16,930 nt of DNA from an uncultured Lachnospiraceae bacterium (GTDB lineage Bacteria; Bacillota_A; Clostridia; Lachnospirales; Lachnospiraceae): the NCBI GenBank assembly GCA_910587495.1, contig CAJUMT010000062.1:1-16930 (forward strand), in the 5' to 3' direction. Positions 7,163 through 13,936 of this stretch are shown here, piece by piece. The position numbers and the translations under genes are program-made. Numbering within the stretch: the stretch's first letter is position 1; the number at the start of each line of letters is the position of its first letter. A model generated the notes under the pieces. The model ran no database searches, had not been told where the DNA came from, and saw nothing but the letters and a program-made list of their open reading frames with translations.

Positions 7163-7190
7163 GTGTTTTCGGTCAAGATTTGAAAATAAT

Positions 7191-8195
7191 TCAAATATCC
7201 TGATACTTTTCCTGAAACTCTTCTACAGATTTAACATGAGCCGCGAGGCGGCACCATTCTTTCAGGCGTTTTTTATCCTGCTCTTTTTGTATATGGCTGT
7301 GCAGATCGTCAGGAATACGACCGATATCCTCCAAAAGTTCAAGGATAAGGTCAGCTTTTCCAAGCTGTCGGCCCTCTTTTCGGCCTTCTTCTCTACCCTT
7401 TTCTCTGCCTTCCTTAAGGCCTTCTTCCCGGCCAAGTTGTTTTTGTTCTCTCCGGAGATATTCCAGAGTCTCTTTTTCGTTATATTCTGCAAGTAACATA
7501 TTTAACACCTCCGTTCGGCATCTTCCTAATAAATCTGACAGGATTCCCAGTTTCTGACAGGTATCCATAGCTTTATTTACTGCCTCTCTGACAGTCAGGC
7601 CATTGCTTATGTTGTCCTGTATGTATCCGATGAATTCGGAATATTCCCACAGCCGCCGACATCCTTTCATCAGTTCACTGTTGTGACCGCGGTTGATATT
7701 GAGCATCTTTACCCGACATTCTACAGCAGGAGGGACATCTTTATCCGGTTTCTGAAAGGCTTCTGACAGGAGCATTTCGGATTCGTCCGGTTCGTCGGTT
7801 CCGCCATTATAAAATATCAGGTAGTTTGGGAAAGGCAGACATATGGTGCTGCTGCAATACAAGTTGTAACCGTGCCGTTTGATATAAGCCTGATACAGGG
7901 AGGAAAAGTAGATCAGGCCGCGCAACGGCATGTTTCCGCACATGGTACTTTGATGTTCGTACAGGTTCATGGATGTTGCGATGATAAAGGACAGGTCATT
8001 TTTTACGCCCAGGAATACGGCATCCGTCAGTGTTGTAATCTCCAGCTGTCCGGGATCATCATAGGAAGTCCTGTTGATTGCATTGTACAGCTCCAGCAGA
8101 TCTTTACGGTCTTGAAATGCGAGCCGGAACAGCCGGTCTTTGCGGTTGCGGTTTAAGGGCTGCTTTTGGGAATTTCTGCGTTTTTTCTTTTTCAT
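7191..8195 (-). CDS. Rpn-like PD-(D/E)XK nuclease family protein
   Basis: A 334-aa protein similar to the Rpn recombination-promoting nuclease / putative transposase family. The N-terminal domain (about residues 18-150) carries RLFRLAFQDRKDLLELYNAI, then VKNDLSFII and NLYEHQST, giving D67 with E80-x-Q82 as the degenerate PD-(D/E)XK triad, followed by MPLRGLIYFSSLY. Rpn proteins cut DNA and promote RecA-independent recombination; activity here is inferred. Residues about 255-285 form a highly charged G-x-x-x-G repeat (GREEGLKEGREKGREEGRKE and on), probably helical or coiled. The ATG has GGAG in its leader and a strong promoter at 8300-8328. It is monocistronic, convergent with the pyr/CPBP operon. 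Confidence 0.75.
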   Translation of the reverse strand: MKKKKRRNSQKQPLNRNRKDRLFRLAFQDRKDLLELYNAINRTSYDDPGQLEITTLTDAVFLGVKNDLSFIIATSMNLYEHQSTMCGNMPLRGLIYFSSLYQAYIKRHGYNLYCSSTICLPFPNYLIFYNGGTDEPDESEMLLSEAFQKPDKDVPPAVECRVKMLNINRGHNSELMKGCRRLWEYSEFIGYIQDNISNGLTVREAVNKAMDTCQKLGILSDLLGRCRTEVLNMLLAEYNEKETLEYLRREQKQLGREEGLKEGREKGREEGRKEGRQLGKADLILELLEDIGRIPDDLHSHIQKEQDKKRLKEWCRLAAHVKSVEEFQEKYQDI

Positions 8196-8299
8196 CTGTT
8201 TCTCCTTTATTATATCCTTTTTTGTGAATGAATGGCAAGAGGTTTTCCGCAGTGATGCGAAAATGCTTTTGTAAAAGAGAATAGAATAAAATTTTCTAT

Positions 8300-8328
8300 A
8301 GTATAGCGTAAATTTTTCTTGAAGTCAA
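8300..8328 (-). promoter_or_regulatory. Sigma-A-type promoter for the Rpn-like gene
   Basis: On the minus strand TTGACT (8328-8323), exactly 17 bases, then TATACT (8305-8300). This is the best promoter match in the window. It points at the Rpn-like ATG at 8195, leaving a leader of roughly 98 nt. A short dyad ATAGAA/TTCTAT at 8281-8299 lies next to the expected transcription start and could be an operator. The promoter ends only six bases from the left copy of the 252-bp repeat. Confidence 0.7.
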
Positions 8329-8333
8329 TAAGA

Positions 8334-8585
8334 CCCTGCAGGAACCATTCATAATAAAAAGAGAGCTTTTTTTGAAATTTGTAAACTTTTTAACGATTTA
8401 TATATCGCTGGATGGAATATAAATCCTCTCATAAATGAAAGTATATCCGTGATCTGTGGAGGTAAATAATGCTGCCCCGGCGCCGTCTGTGCCCCTCTTG
8501 CAGATGACGTACAGCCTGCCGTCTTCTTCATAAGGCATTTGCGGACAATCATACGGGTTGTAGTTCTTCTCATCATCCAGGGAGG
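8334..8585. repeat. 252-bp direct repeat, left copy
   Basis: Matches 13685-13936 over its whole length with no net gap. By eye there are about 11 mismatches, five within 8334-8380 and six within 8538-8585; the central ~157 bases show none. It begins at CCCTGCAGG and ends where integrase sequence starts. It contains the last ~62 codons of the BNR-like gene (stop at 8398-8400, minus strand) and 64 bases of its downstream DNA. With the right copy it brackets the island. Confidence 0.9.
8398..8585 (-). pseudogene. Displaced 3' end of the BNR-like membrane protein gene
   Basis: On the minus strand this encodes the last ~62 residues of the protein intact at 13749-15026 (from SLDDEKNYNPYDCPQMPYEE to YERIYIPSSDI and a TAA stop), but nothing upstream of that. 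The frame is joined to unrelated integrase DNA at about 8586, so there is no start or expression signal. It is a gene tail left over from insertion or duplication rather than a gene. The protein-level match to the intact copy is nearly exact. Confidence 0.85.
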
Positions 8586-9144
8586 GCGGCAGTTAGGCAA
8601 GAAACCAAACACGACTGCCGGGGACTTCCCGGCTAAGACGTTTACAAAACAGGAAATTGGGTTGAAAACACCGTCCAGTTACCGAACCATCCTCATACCG
8701 GATTATGTATTTGAAGCAATTCTGGAAGAAAGAAAAGTGTATGAGAAGAACCGCAGAAGGCGGTCAGGCACTTTTCAAGATTTGAATTATATCTGCTGTT
8801 CCACCTATGGGCGTCCGAGAAGCAAAGATTTTCACTGGAGGCATTATACGAAGCTGTTGGAGGACAATGGACTGCCCGATATAAGATGGCATGATTTGAG
8901 AAGTACCTTTTGTACCATTTTATTAAAGAACAATTTCAATCCCAAAGCGGTATCATAGCTAATGGGATATGCGAAAGGAATCATCACCATAGATGTTTAT
9001 GGAGATACAGCCGAAATCATTGAGGACTGCTTATACGATCTCCAGCCATTTATTGATGAAGTAATCCCGAAGGAGGAAAGTGAAAGTGGCACAGATTTTT
9101 CAGAAGATAATTATATAGAACAAATCAGTGAATTTCTTGTATGA
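8586..9144 (+). pseudogene. Tyrosine recombinase/integrase, 5'-truncated with in-frame amber
   Basis: The catalytic domain of a phage/ICE-type tyrosine integrase is readable in one frame: GLKTPSSYRTILIPDYVFEA, YICCSTYGRPRSKDFHWRHY, the HxxR box RWHDLRSTFC (His at 8890, Arg at 8899), then KAVS, a TAG at 8956-8958, then LMGYAKGIITIDVYGD with the nucleophile Tyr at 8998-9000 and an acidic tail. In relatives the interrupted position is usually KAVSKLMGHAKE, so AAG to TAG by one substitution is likely. The N-terminal arm and core-binding domains are absent: homology begins where the left 252-bp repeat ends. The gene therefore has two independent lesions and cannot mobilise the island by itself. 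The seeming ATG at 8539 lies inside the repeat and is not a real start. Confidence 0.85.
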
Positions 9145-9174
9145 AGCTAAGATACTGGCATAACCGAATCAAAT

Positions 9175-9219
9175 AAAAAAGAACAGAACAAAAGTTCGGT
9201 CCTGGTCTGTACTTTTTTT
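9175..9219 (+). terminator. Rho-independent terminator after the integrase remnant
   Basis: AAAAAAGAACAGA (9175-9187) pairs with TCTGTACTTTTTT (9206-9218) with one mismatch, and the 3' arm runs into a seven-T tract. The A-tract on the other side would let it work in both directions. It lies 30 bases past the integrase stop codon. Confidence 0.6.
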
Positions 9220-9227
9220 GACTTATG

Positions 9228-9236
9228 TGTTATAAT
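9228..9236 (+). promoter_or_regulatory. Extended -10 promoter TGTTATAAT
   Basis: A perfect TATAAT at 9231-9236 with an upstream TG in extended -10 position. The -35 at 17-bp spacing (TGTACT, 9208-9213) is poor and lies in the terminator arm. It would give RhuM a leader of about 190 nt. A second TGTTATAAT at 9407-9415 is closer to the RhuM start but leaves almost no leader before the ribosome site. Either or both may be used. Confidence 0.4.
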
Positions 9237-9433
9237 GAAAAACTAAATGACTGGATAATACTATTTGTACTGGTTGGTGTTATTCAGCGTTGTTTCATTT
9301 TAAAAATACGGTTTTCCCAAAGGGATACTGCGTAATGTGACCTGGATTCGTGTAATGGACTATATAACACCATATGGATAAGAGATATTATTTTTATGGA
9401 AGAATATGTTATAATTTGAAGAGGTGGGTGTCT

Positions 9434-10438
9434 ATGAAGGAGCATGAGATTATATTATATCAGTTAGAGGATACAAATGTTTATGTGAATGTTATTTTTA
9501 AAGAAGAGACATTTTGGATGACGCAAAGAGCAATGGCAGAATTATTTGATTGCACAACAGATAATATTTCATTGCATTTGAAAAATATTTATAAAGAAGA
9601 AGAATTGGATGCAGAGGCAACTGCCGAGTTTTTCTCGGTAGTTCAAAATGAGGGCGGAAGAAATGTTAGCCGAAAAGTAAAATGCTTTAATTTGGATGCG
9701 ATTATTGCTGTAGGGTATCGTGTAAATTCAAAAAAGGCCACCAGATTTCGGCAGTGGGCAACAAAAACACTAAAAGAGTATATTATTAAGGGGTTTGTGT
9801 TAAATGATGATATATTGAAAAATGGAAAACCCTTTGGAAAAGATTATTTTGATGAATTATTAGAACGCATCCGGGAAATTAGGGCAAGTGAGCGAAGAGC
9901 TTATCAGAAAATCACGGATATATTTGAGCAATGTAGCTATGATTATGATAAGAACAGTGAAATTACAAAGAATTTTTATGCTTTTGTTCAGAATAAGCTT
10001 CATTTTGCAGTTACTGGAAAGACAGCGGCTGAATTAATATATGAGCGTGCGGATTCAGAAAAGCCAGCTATGGGGTTGACAACATGGAAGGATGCCCCAG
10101 ATGGAAAAGTGCTAAAGCGGGATATAGGTATTGCCAAAAATTATTTAAATGAAAAGGAATTGTCCCGTTTAAATAGACTGGTAACCATGTTCATTGATTA
10201 TGCTGAATTGATGGCAGAAGATGAGATTCTAATGGGTATGCAGGATTGGGTGGAGCAGACAAATCAGTTTCTGGTTAATAATCGACGGGAAGTGTTGGAT
10301 GGAAAAGGAAAAATATCACATGAAGCTGCTGTGAAAAAAGCAGAGAAGGAATATGAGGTATTTCGAGTAAAACAGGATAAAGAGTACATTTCGGAGTTTG
10401 ATCGGGAAATAGAAAAATATCTTAAAGGGGATTGCTAA
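9434..10438 (+). CDS. RhuM family protein
   Basis: A 334-aa cytoplasmic protein of the virulence RhuM family (PF13310), named after a Salmonella SPI-3 gene and widespread on mobile elements; its molecular function is not established. The N-terminal region has the family's DNA-binding-like segment TFWMTQRAMAELFDCTTDNI (residues ~28-47), EGGRNVSRKVKCFNLDAIIA and VGYRVNSKKATRFRQWATKT. The C-terminal half contains KLHFAVTGKTAAELIYERAD and an all-helical tail. ATG 9434 is chosen because GAGGTGGG (9421-9428) precedes it and the family starts this way; an ATG at 9374 in frame has no site. It is AT-rich compared with the pyr genes, fitting an acquired gene. It lies between the integrase remnant and a foldback sequence. 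Confidence 0.85.
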   Translation: MKEHEIILYQLEDTNVYVNVIFKEETFWMTQRAMAELFDCTTDNISLHLKNIYKEEELDAEATAEFFSVVQNEGGRNVSRKVKCFNLDAIIAVGYRVNSKKATRFRQWATKTLKEYIIKGFVLNDDILKNGKPFGKDYFDELLERIREIRASERRAYQKITDIFEQCSYDYDKNSEITKNFYAFVQNKLHFAVTGKTAAELIYERADSEKPAMGLTTWKDAPDGKVLKRDIGIAKNYLNEKELSRLNRLVTMFIDYAELMAEDEILMGMQDWVEQTNQFLVNNRREVLDGKGKISHEAAVKKAEKEYEVFRVKQDKEYISEFDREIEKYLKGDC

Positions 10439-10504
10439 AGATTCTGGTTAATAACTTGATAAATATTTGATTTTTTAATCATATTGAGATAGGAGGAAAA
10501 GCTC

Positions 10505-10711
10505 ATGAAAATGAATTTTAAAGGCTTGGTAAGTTTACATACATTACCAAAAACTACACCTTTACTACCTTTATTGGACAGTAAAAAGTTTCAAAAAAGA
10601 ATAACTCTTTTATGGCAATTTGTGGTATCTTTAAGTTACCCATACTTAAGAAAGATACAAACCACCGGAAAGAGTTATCCTGTGTATGAGTTTATTTTTA
10701 CTCACAAGTAG
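10505..10711 (+). CDS. Hypothetical 68-aa ORF over a foldback sequence, doubtful
   Basis: ATG 10505 has an excellent GGAGGAAAAGCTC ribosome site, which is the main reason to list it. The product, beginning MKMNFKGLVSLHTLPKTTPL, is basic with no clear domain, signal or membrane segment. Most of the frame lies within the long imperfect palindrome 10580-10702, so the open frame may be incidental. It could be a leader peptide, a small regulator or the decayed start of a longer gene. It ends 11 bases from the convergent holin stop. Confidence 0.3.
   Translation: MKMNFKGLVSLHTLPKTTPLLPLLDSKKFQKRITLLWQFVVSLSYPYLRKIQTTGKSYPVYEFIFTHK
10580..10702. repeat. 123-bp imperfect foldback (nested inverted repeats)
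   Basis: Nested arms share one centre near 10640: AGTAAAAA (10580-10587) with TTTTTACT (10695-10702); ATAACTCTTT (10601-10610) with AAAGAGTTAT (10669-10678), 10 bp perfect; GTATCTTT (10625-10632) with AAAGATAC (10651-10658), 8 bp perfect; AAGT (10633-10636) with ACTT (10644-10647). Weaker symmetry extends outward to about 10560-10725. This could be a MITE-like foldback element, a structured RNA or a decayed inverted duplication. No target-site duplication was found by eye. Confidence 0.6.
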
Positions 10712-10721
10712 AGTAATATGA

Positions 10722-10946
10722 CTACTTATTGAGTTTTGCTTTCATTTCTTCAATATCATCCCGAATGTTAGAAAGAATTGCAAAATTTTGCGTTAGACAG
10801 TTTATTAAATTTTGGTATTCTTTTTCTCTTGTTTCTTGTTTTGCTTCCAACCGTTCATAATGCTTGATGGTATACAAAAACAATGAAATAAATAATAGAA
10901 CCCAAATTCCCTGGGATGTGGCTGCTTCTAACAATATATTTTCCAA
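10722..10946 (-). CDS. BhlA/UviB-type holin-like protein
   Basis: A 74-aa protein from TTG 10946, beginning MENILLEAATSQGIWVLLFI. One N-terminal membrane helix (about residues 13-28) is followed by a charged helical tail (YERLEAKQETREKEYQNLIN ... IRDDIEEMKAKLNK). This matches the BhlA/UviB holin family layout (PF10960), used for phage lysis or bacteriocin release. The TTG is preferred because GGGAGG lies 7-8 bases upstream and the family starts at this point; the frame extends upstream to an ATG at 11111 with sequence unlike the family. It lies downstream of the lysin on the same strand, separated by a terminator-like hairpin at 11099-11140, so it may have its own promoter. Confidence 0.75.
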   Translation of the reverse strand: MENILLEAATSQGIWVLLFISLFLYTIKHYERLEAKQETREKEYQNLINCLTQNFAILSNIRDDIEEMKAKLNK

Positions 10947-11098
10947 AGTATAACCTCCCTGCTGTAATATAAGTTTCAGGGGACATATAAAACTGTAGGA
11001 TGGCAAAGACCATTCCTTAAAGTATTCCCTGGTTGTATAATGAATGATTGGGAGATGCATCAGAAGTGAAAGACTCATATACAATATTCTTGTTTTCC

Positions 11099-11140
11099 GA
11101 AAAACCGACACACCCAGTGTTTATATTGGGTGTCGGTTTT
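11099..11140. terminator. Terminator hairpin between lysin and holin genes
   Basis: ACCGACAC (11104-11111) and GTGTCGGT (11130-11137) form an 8-bp stem, extended inside by CCA/TGG after a small bulge. On the minus strand the stem is followed by TTTTT then CGG; on the plus strand by TTTT. It would end lysin transcription about 65 bases after its stop and isolate the holin gene, unless read through. Confidence 0.6.
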
Positions 11141-11203
11141 CCGCTTATATTATGTGTACTGAGTTTAATTTCTTTAAATAATCCCCGAAACCATACAATC
11201 TGA

Positions 11204-13654
11204 TCAAATTACAGATGTCTGTTTTGCCCAAAACAGAATATTTTTTGCCAATGCAATGGCGGCTGCGGGAGCGGCATATGGATATTTATTTGCTTCAGGA
11301 GCAAGCAGCATCTGGATTACATCAGTAAAATGTGTGAGGATCTTTTCTTTGATGTCATATAGATTCCAGTTTTCAAAACCGATAAGTGGTTTAAAGTATT
11401 GGAATCTTTTTGCGTATTTGCTGTTGTCCGAATAATACGCGCTTATACATTCAGACAATGCATTCATCGAGCCGTTGCCGTGCATCATCTCACAAATTGC
11501 ATAGCCGTCTAGATCAGCAATAATATCACAATAGTTAAATTGTACCAAATGTTTAAAGTCGGCTTCAGCTGGCTCCATAGCACCAATTTTGGATTCTGCA
11601 AAATGAAGATACTCCTGAACATTATCGCCTACATCTGCATAAACCTCTTTTACCGCACTCGCAAAATCACCCGCCCAGGCAGACCAGGATCCTGGTACAA
11701 AGGACTGGATATAGCATTTGATAACAACTGCCAAATGTGGAAGTTCAAATTCACCCAATCCCTTATCAGAAAGCAGTTTTACCCTATAGGTAATATTGTT
11801 TTCTTCTCTGCCGGTGATATAATCATTTAAATCCTGTATCTTCTCATCATCCGCATAATGTTCAGTTACATAATTAATAAATGATGTATTTATTGGACTG
11901 ATGACATCCCACCTGTATTCGTCAAATTGTCCTCTAAACAAATAGTCCAATACAGCCTTGGCACATTCGGTTGGATTCAAATCATCTGGATCGGAAAGAA
12001 ACTCTCTATAAATGTCTTCTAATCTCCGAATAGAAGGGATGATATCCAGTATATGTGTTTCCCTTGACTCATATGGCAACTGTTCGGGATACGGCACTTG
12101 ATATTCATCAGGATTATAGAATAATACAACTTCAGATACTCCTGCATCTCTTCCGGACGCCATGTCATAATCCAGGTCAAATACTTCATCAGCTACATGT
12201 TTATTCTTATATTCCTCAAACTGGTCAAATGCCCAAGTGTTTGGCATGGCATATCCGAGATTTCCGCTATATCCGGTGGACATATCTGATACAAAAGAAT
12301 TGTCAACGGGGAAAGCATTACAGATTCTGCTGCAATAGTTTCTCGCACCATAAATACCAATACAATAACGGTCATTAATGTTGGCATTTGCATCACAAAT
12401 GCCTTCAAAGTACGGGAATGCGTACTTTGTGATTTCATCATCTGTCATATCACAATCCAGAGAAAAATAAATGCATGTTTTGTCTTTTAGCCCTAATTCA
12501 GAAGCGGCTGCAAATGCCCTTTTTGCATCATTCTGTCCGCGGGCATAGTTGAAATCCGAAGGCAAAATATTTATTTTAGGTGATTCCTGAAAAATAGGAA
12601 ATATTTTCAGCCCTGCATTCAGTAAAATAGAAATTTCCTCGGATGTCAGTTTTTTGTCATTTCCGTTTTGCACATTTGTCAGATATCTTCCAATATAACG
12701 GAAACCTTCATTGTATAAAGCTGACGCCGTACTTTCACTCAAAATTTTCTTACTGCAGTCACATGCATTGGGCTTTCTGTCGGTGTCGCCTTTGCTCCAT
12801 AATAATGCTCCCCAAGTCCTTCGATTCACTTTTCCAAGTTCTACCTGGGAATCAATATCCAAACGCATAAATTTTTGAAAACGCTCAATCGCAGTAGAGA
12901 GAGCTTCAGAATAAATACCGTCAAATGCAGAATAATCGCTGTTACAGATAAGCGCAGCCTGAAGAATTTTCACAATATTCGTGTTCGTACAACCAACAGA
13001 GATACTTGGAAACATCTTAAATGTATTAGAACCCAATAAACCATCTGCCGTAGTCCCAATTTCTTTCTGAATGGCATAAATAAGCGCCTTGCTTGTCTTC
13101 CTTTCATAAATGCCGCCGGTAGGGATATATCCCAGTTTGGATTTATAAAGAATATAATAATTTTTATTTAGATACTTCTGTACTTCTCTGACAGCTGATC
13201 TTCCTCCGGTTACCAAAACAGAAGGATCTGTCGTCAATAATGACTTGAACACTTCCGGCTCCATCGCACTGTTTCCAGTGATTCCTAAGTCTTCTTTGTA
13301 TTTCGGAATTGCATTTTCCATTCCGGTTCCAAAGATCCCATCAAATCCCCCTGGATTATAGCCTTTACAATAGAAACCTCCCTGTGCGATGCGGATAATT
13401 GTTTCGTCAGTAACTCCTTTTTTCAGGGTCGCACATGCTGAGGAAGTTGCATTTCCCCAAATACCATCCACTGGTGTAAGATTATAATGGATTTGGATCG
13501 CCATTACCAGAGCCTTGACCGTCCTGGTGCCGGTGTATCCGTCCGGTTCAATGGGATAAGAACCATTTCCCTTTCCAGTTGCATCGTATTTGAAGTAGGC
13601 TGGATAGGTATCATTTAACCACTGCTGCACTTCTTTTACCATTCTGTCACTCAT
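11204..13654 (-). CDS. Multidomain cell-wall hydrolase: PG-binding repeats plus DUF1906-type glycosidase domain
   Basis: An 816-aa protein with no signal peptide. N-terminal peptidoglycan-binding-type repeats occupy about residues 1-290: VKEVQQWLN...VDGIWG, IIRIAQGGFYC...FDGIFG, VREVQKYLN...ADGLLG and IVKILQAALIC...FDGIYS. Residues about 300-505 resemble the Rv2525c/DUF1906 glycoside-hydrolase-like TIM barrel: GFRYIGRYLTN, LKIFPIFQES, CIYFSLDCDM with D400 and D402 as candidate catalytic or binding acids, YCIGIYGARNYC and FDLDYDMASG. The remaining ~310 residues (506-816) are mostly helical and not recognised. ATG 13654 has AAAAGGAGAG upstream. Absence of a signal peptide fits release through a holin, encoded next on the same strand. 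The leader forms a strong hairpin that covers the ribosome site. Function as lysin is inferred; a secreted effector role is an alternative. Confidence 0.75.
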   Translation of the reverse strand: MSDRMVKEVQQWLNDTYPAYFKYDATGKGNGSYPIEPDGYTGTRTVKALVMAIQIHYNLTPVDGIWGNATSSACATLKKGVTDETIIRIAQGGFYCKGYNPGGFDGIFGTGMENAIPKYKEDLGITGNSAMEPEVFKSLLTTDPSVLVTGGRSAVREVQKYLNKNYYILYKSKLGYIPTGGIYERKTSKALIYAIQKEIGTTADGLLGSNTFKMFPSISVGCTNTNIVKILQAALICNSDYSAFDGIYSEALSTAIERFQKFMRLDIDSQVELGKVNRRTWGALLWSKGDTDRKPNACDCSKKILSESTASALYNEGFRYIGRYLTNVQNGNDKKLTSEEISILLNAGLKIFPIFQESPKINILPSDFNYARGQNDAKRAFAAASELGLKDKTCIYFSLDCDMTDDEITKYAFPYFEGICDANANINDRYCIGIYGARNYCSRICNAFPVDNSFVSDMSTGYSGNLGYAMPNTWAFDQFEEYKNKHVADEVFDLDYDMASGRDAGVSEVVLFYNPDEYQVPYPEQLPYESRETHILDIIPSIRRLEDIYREFLSDPDDLNPTECAKAVLDYLFRGQFDEYRWDVISPINTSFINYVTEHYADDEKIQDLNDYITGREENNITYRVKLLSDKGLGEFELPHLAVVIKCYIQSFVPGSWSAWAGDFASAVKEVYADVGDNVQEYLHFAESKIGAMEPAEADFKHLVQFNYCDIIADLDGYAICEMMHGNGSMNALSECISAYYSDNSKYAKRFQYFKPLIGFENWNLYDIKEKILTHFTDVIQMLLAPEANKYPYAAPAAAIALAKNILFWAKQTSVI

Positions 13655-13723
13655 AAAAAATCTCTCCTTTTATTATGTTATAGGCCCTGCAGGAACCATT
13701 CATAATAAAAGGAGAAATTTTTT
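13655..13723 (-). promoter_or_regulatory. Lysin leader hairpin covering the ribosome binding site
   Basis: A 23-bp inverted repeat with one mismatch (13655-13677 with 13701-13723) and a 23-nt loop containing the CCTGCAGG palindrome. In a minus-strand transcript entering from the BNR-like gene, the 3' arm holds the lysin Shine-Dalgarno (AAAAGGAGAG) and ends directly before ATG 13654. Translation on read-through mRNA should be blocked. Transcripts starting inside the loop would be free. No promoter is obvious in the loop. The island/repeat junction (13684/13685) lies in this loop. Confidence 0.6.
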
Positions 13724-13936
13724 TGAAACCTGTAAACTTTTTAACGATTTATATATCGCTGGATGGAATATAAATCCTCTCATAAATGAAAGTATATCCG
13801 TGATCTGTGGAGGTAAATAATGCTGCCCCGGCGCCGTCTGTGCCCCTCTTGCAGATGACGTACAGCCTGCCGTCTTCTTCATAAGGCATCTGTGGGCAAT
13901 CATAAGGATTGTAGTTCTTCTCATCATCCAGAGAGG
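13685..13936. repeat. 252-bp direct repeat, right copy
   Basis: Partner of 8334-8585, in the same orientation and of the same length. It is the intact 3' end of the BNR-like gene plus 64 bases beyond its stop. Outside the repeat the two copies diverge completely: integrase on the left, continued BNR-like coding on the right; Rpn promoter on the left, lysin leader on the right. Confidence 0.9.

Noticed and set aside
8349..8612. Small antisense ORF sharing a CTSSARGAQTAPGQHY-like product with frames at 13700-13981 and 16742-16924
   Set aside because: It appears three times only because the underlying BNR-like gene tail is repeated; it runs antisense to or over that coding sequence and has no ribosome site of its own.
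8956..8958. Amber read-through or recoding in the integrase
   Set aside because: The gene also lacks its 5' half, and no recoding structure is obvious; simple nonsense decay is sufficient.
9225..9335. 36-codon ORF (MCYNEKLNDWIILFVLVGVI and on)
   Set aside because: No ribosome site, and its ATG overlaps the candidate extended -10 promoter just after a terminator.
9275..9372. 9-bp inverted repeat TGGTGTTAT / ATAACACCA flanking the RhuM leader
   Set aside because: Short arms 80 bases apart in AT-rich DNA; could be chance, with no supporting element structure.
10947..11111. 55-residue N-terminal extension of the holin to an ATG at 11111
   Set aside because: The extension is unlike the family, has no good ribosome site, and overlaps the terminator hairpin region; TTG 10946 has GGGAGG at proper distance.
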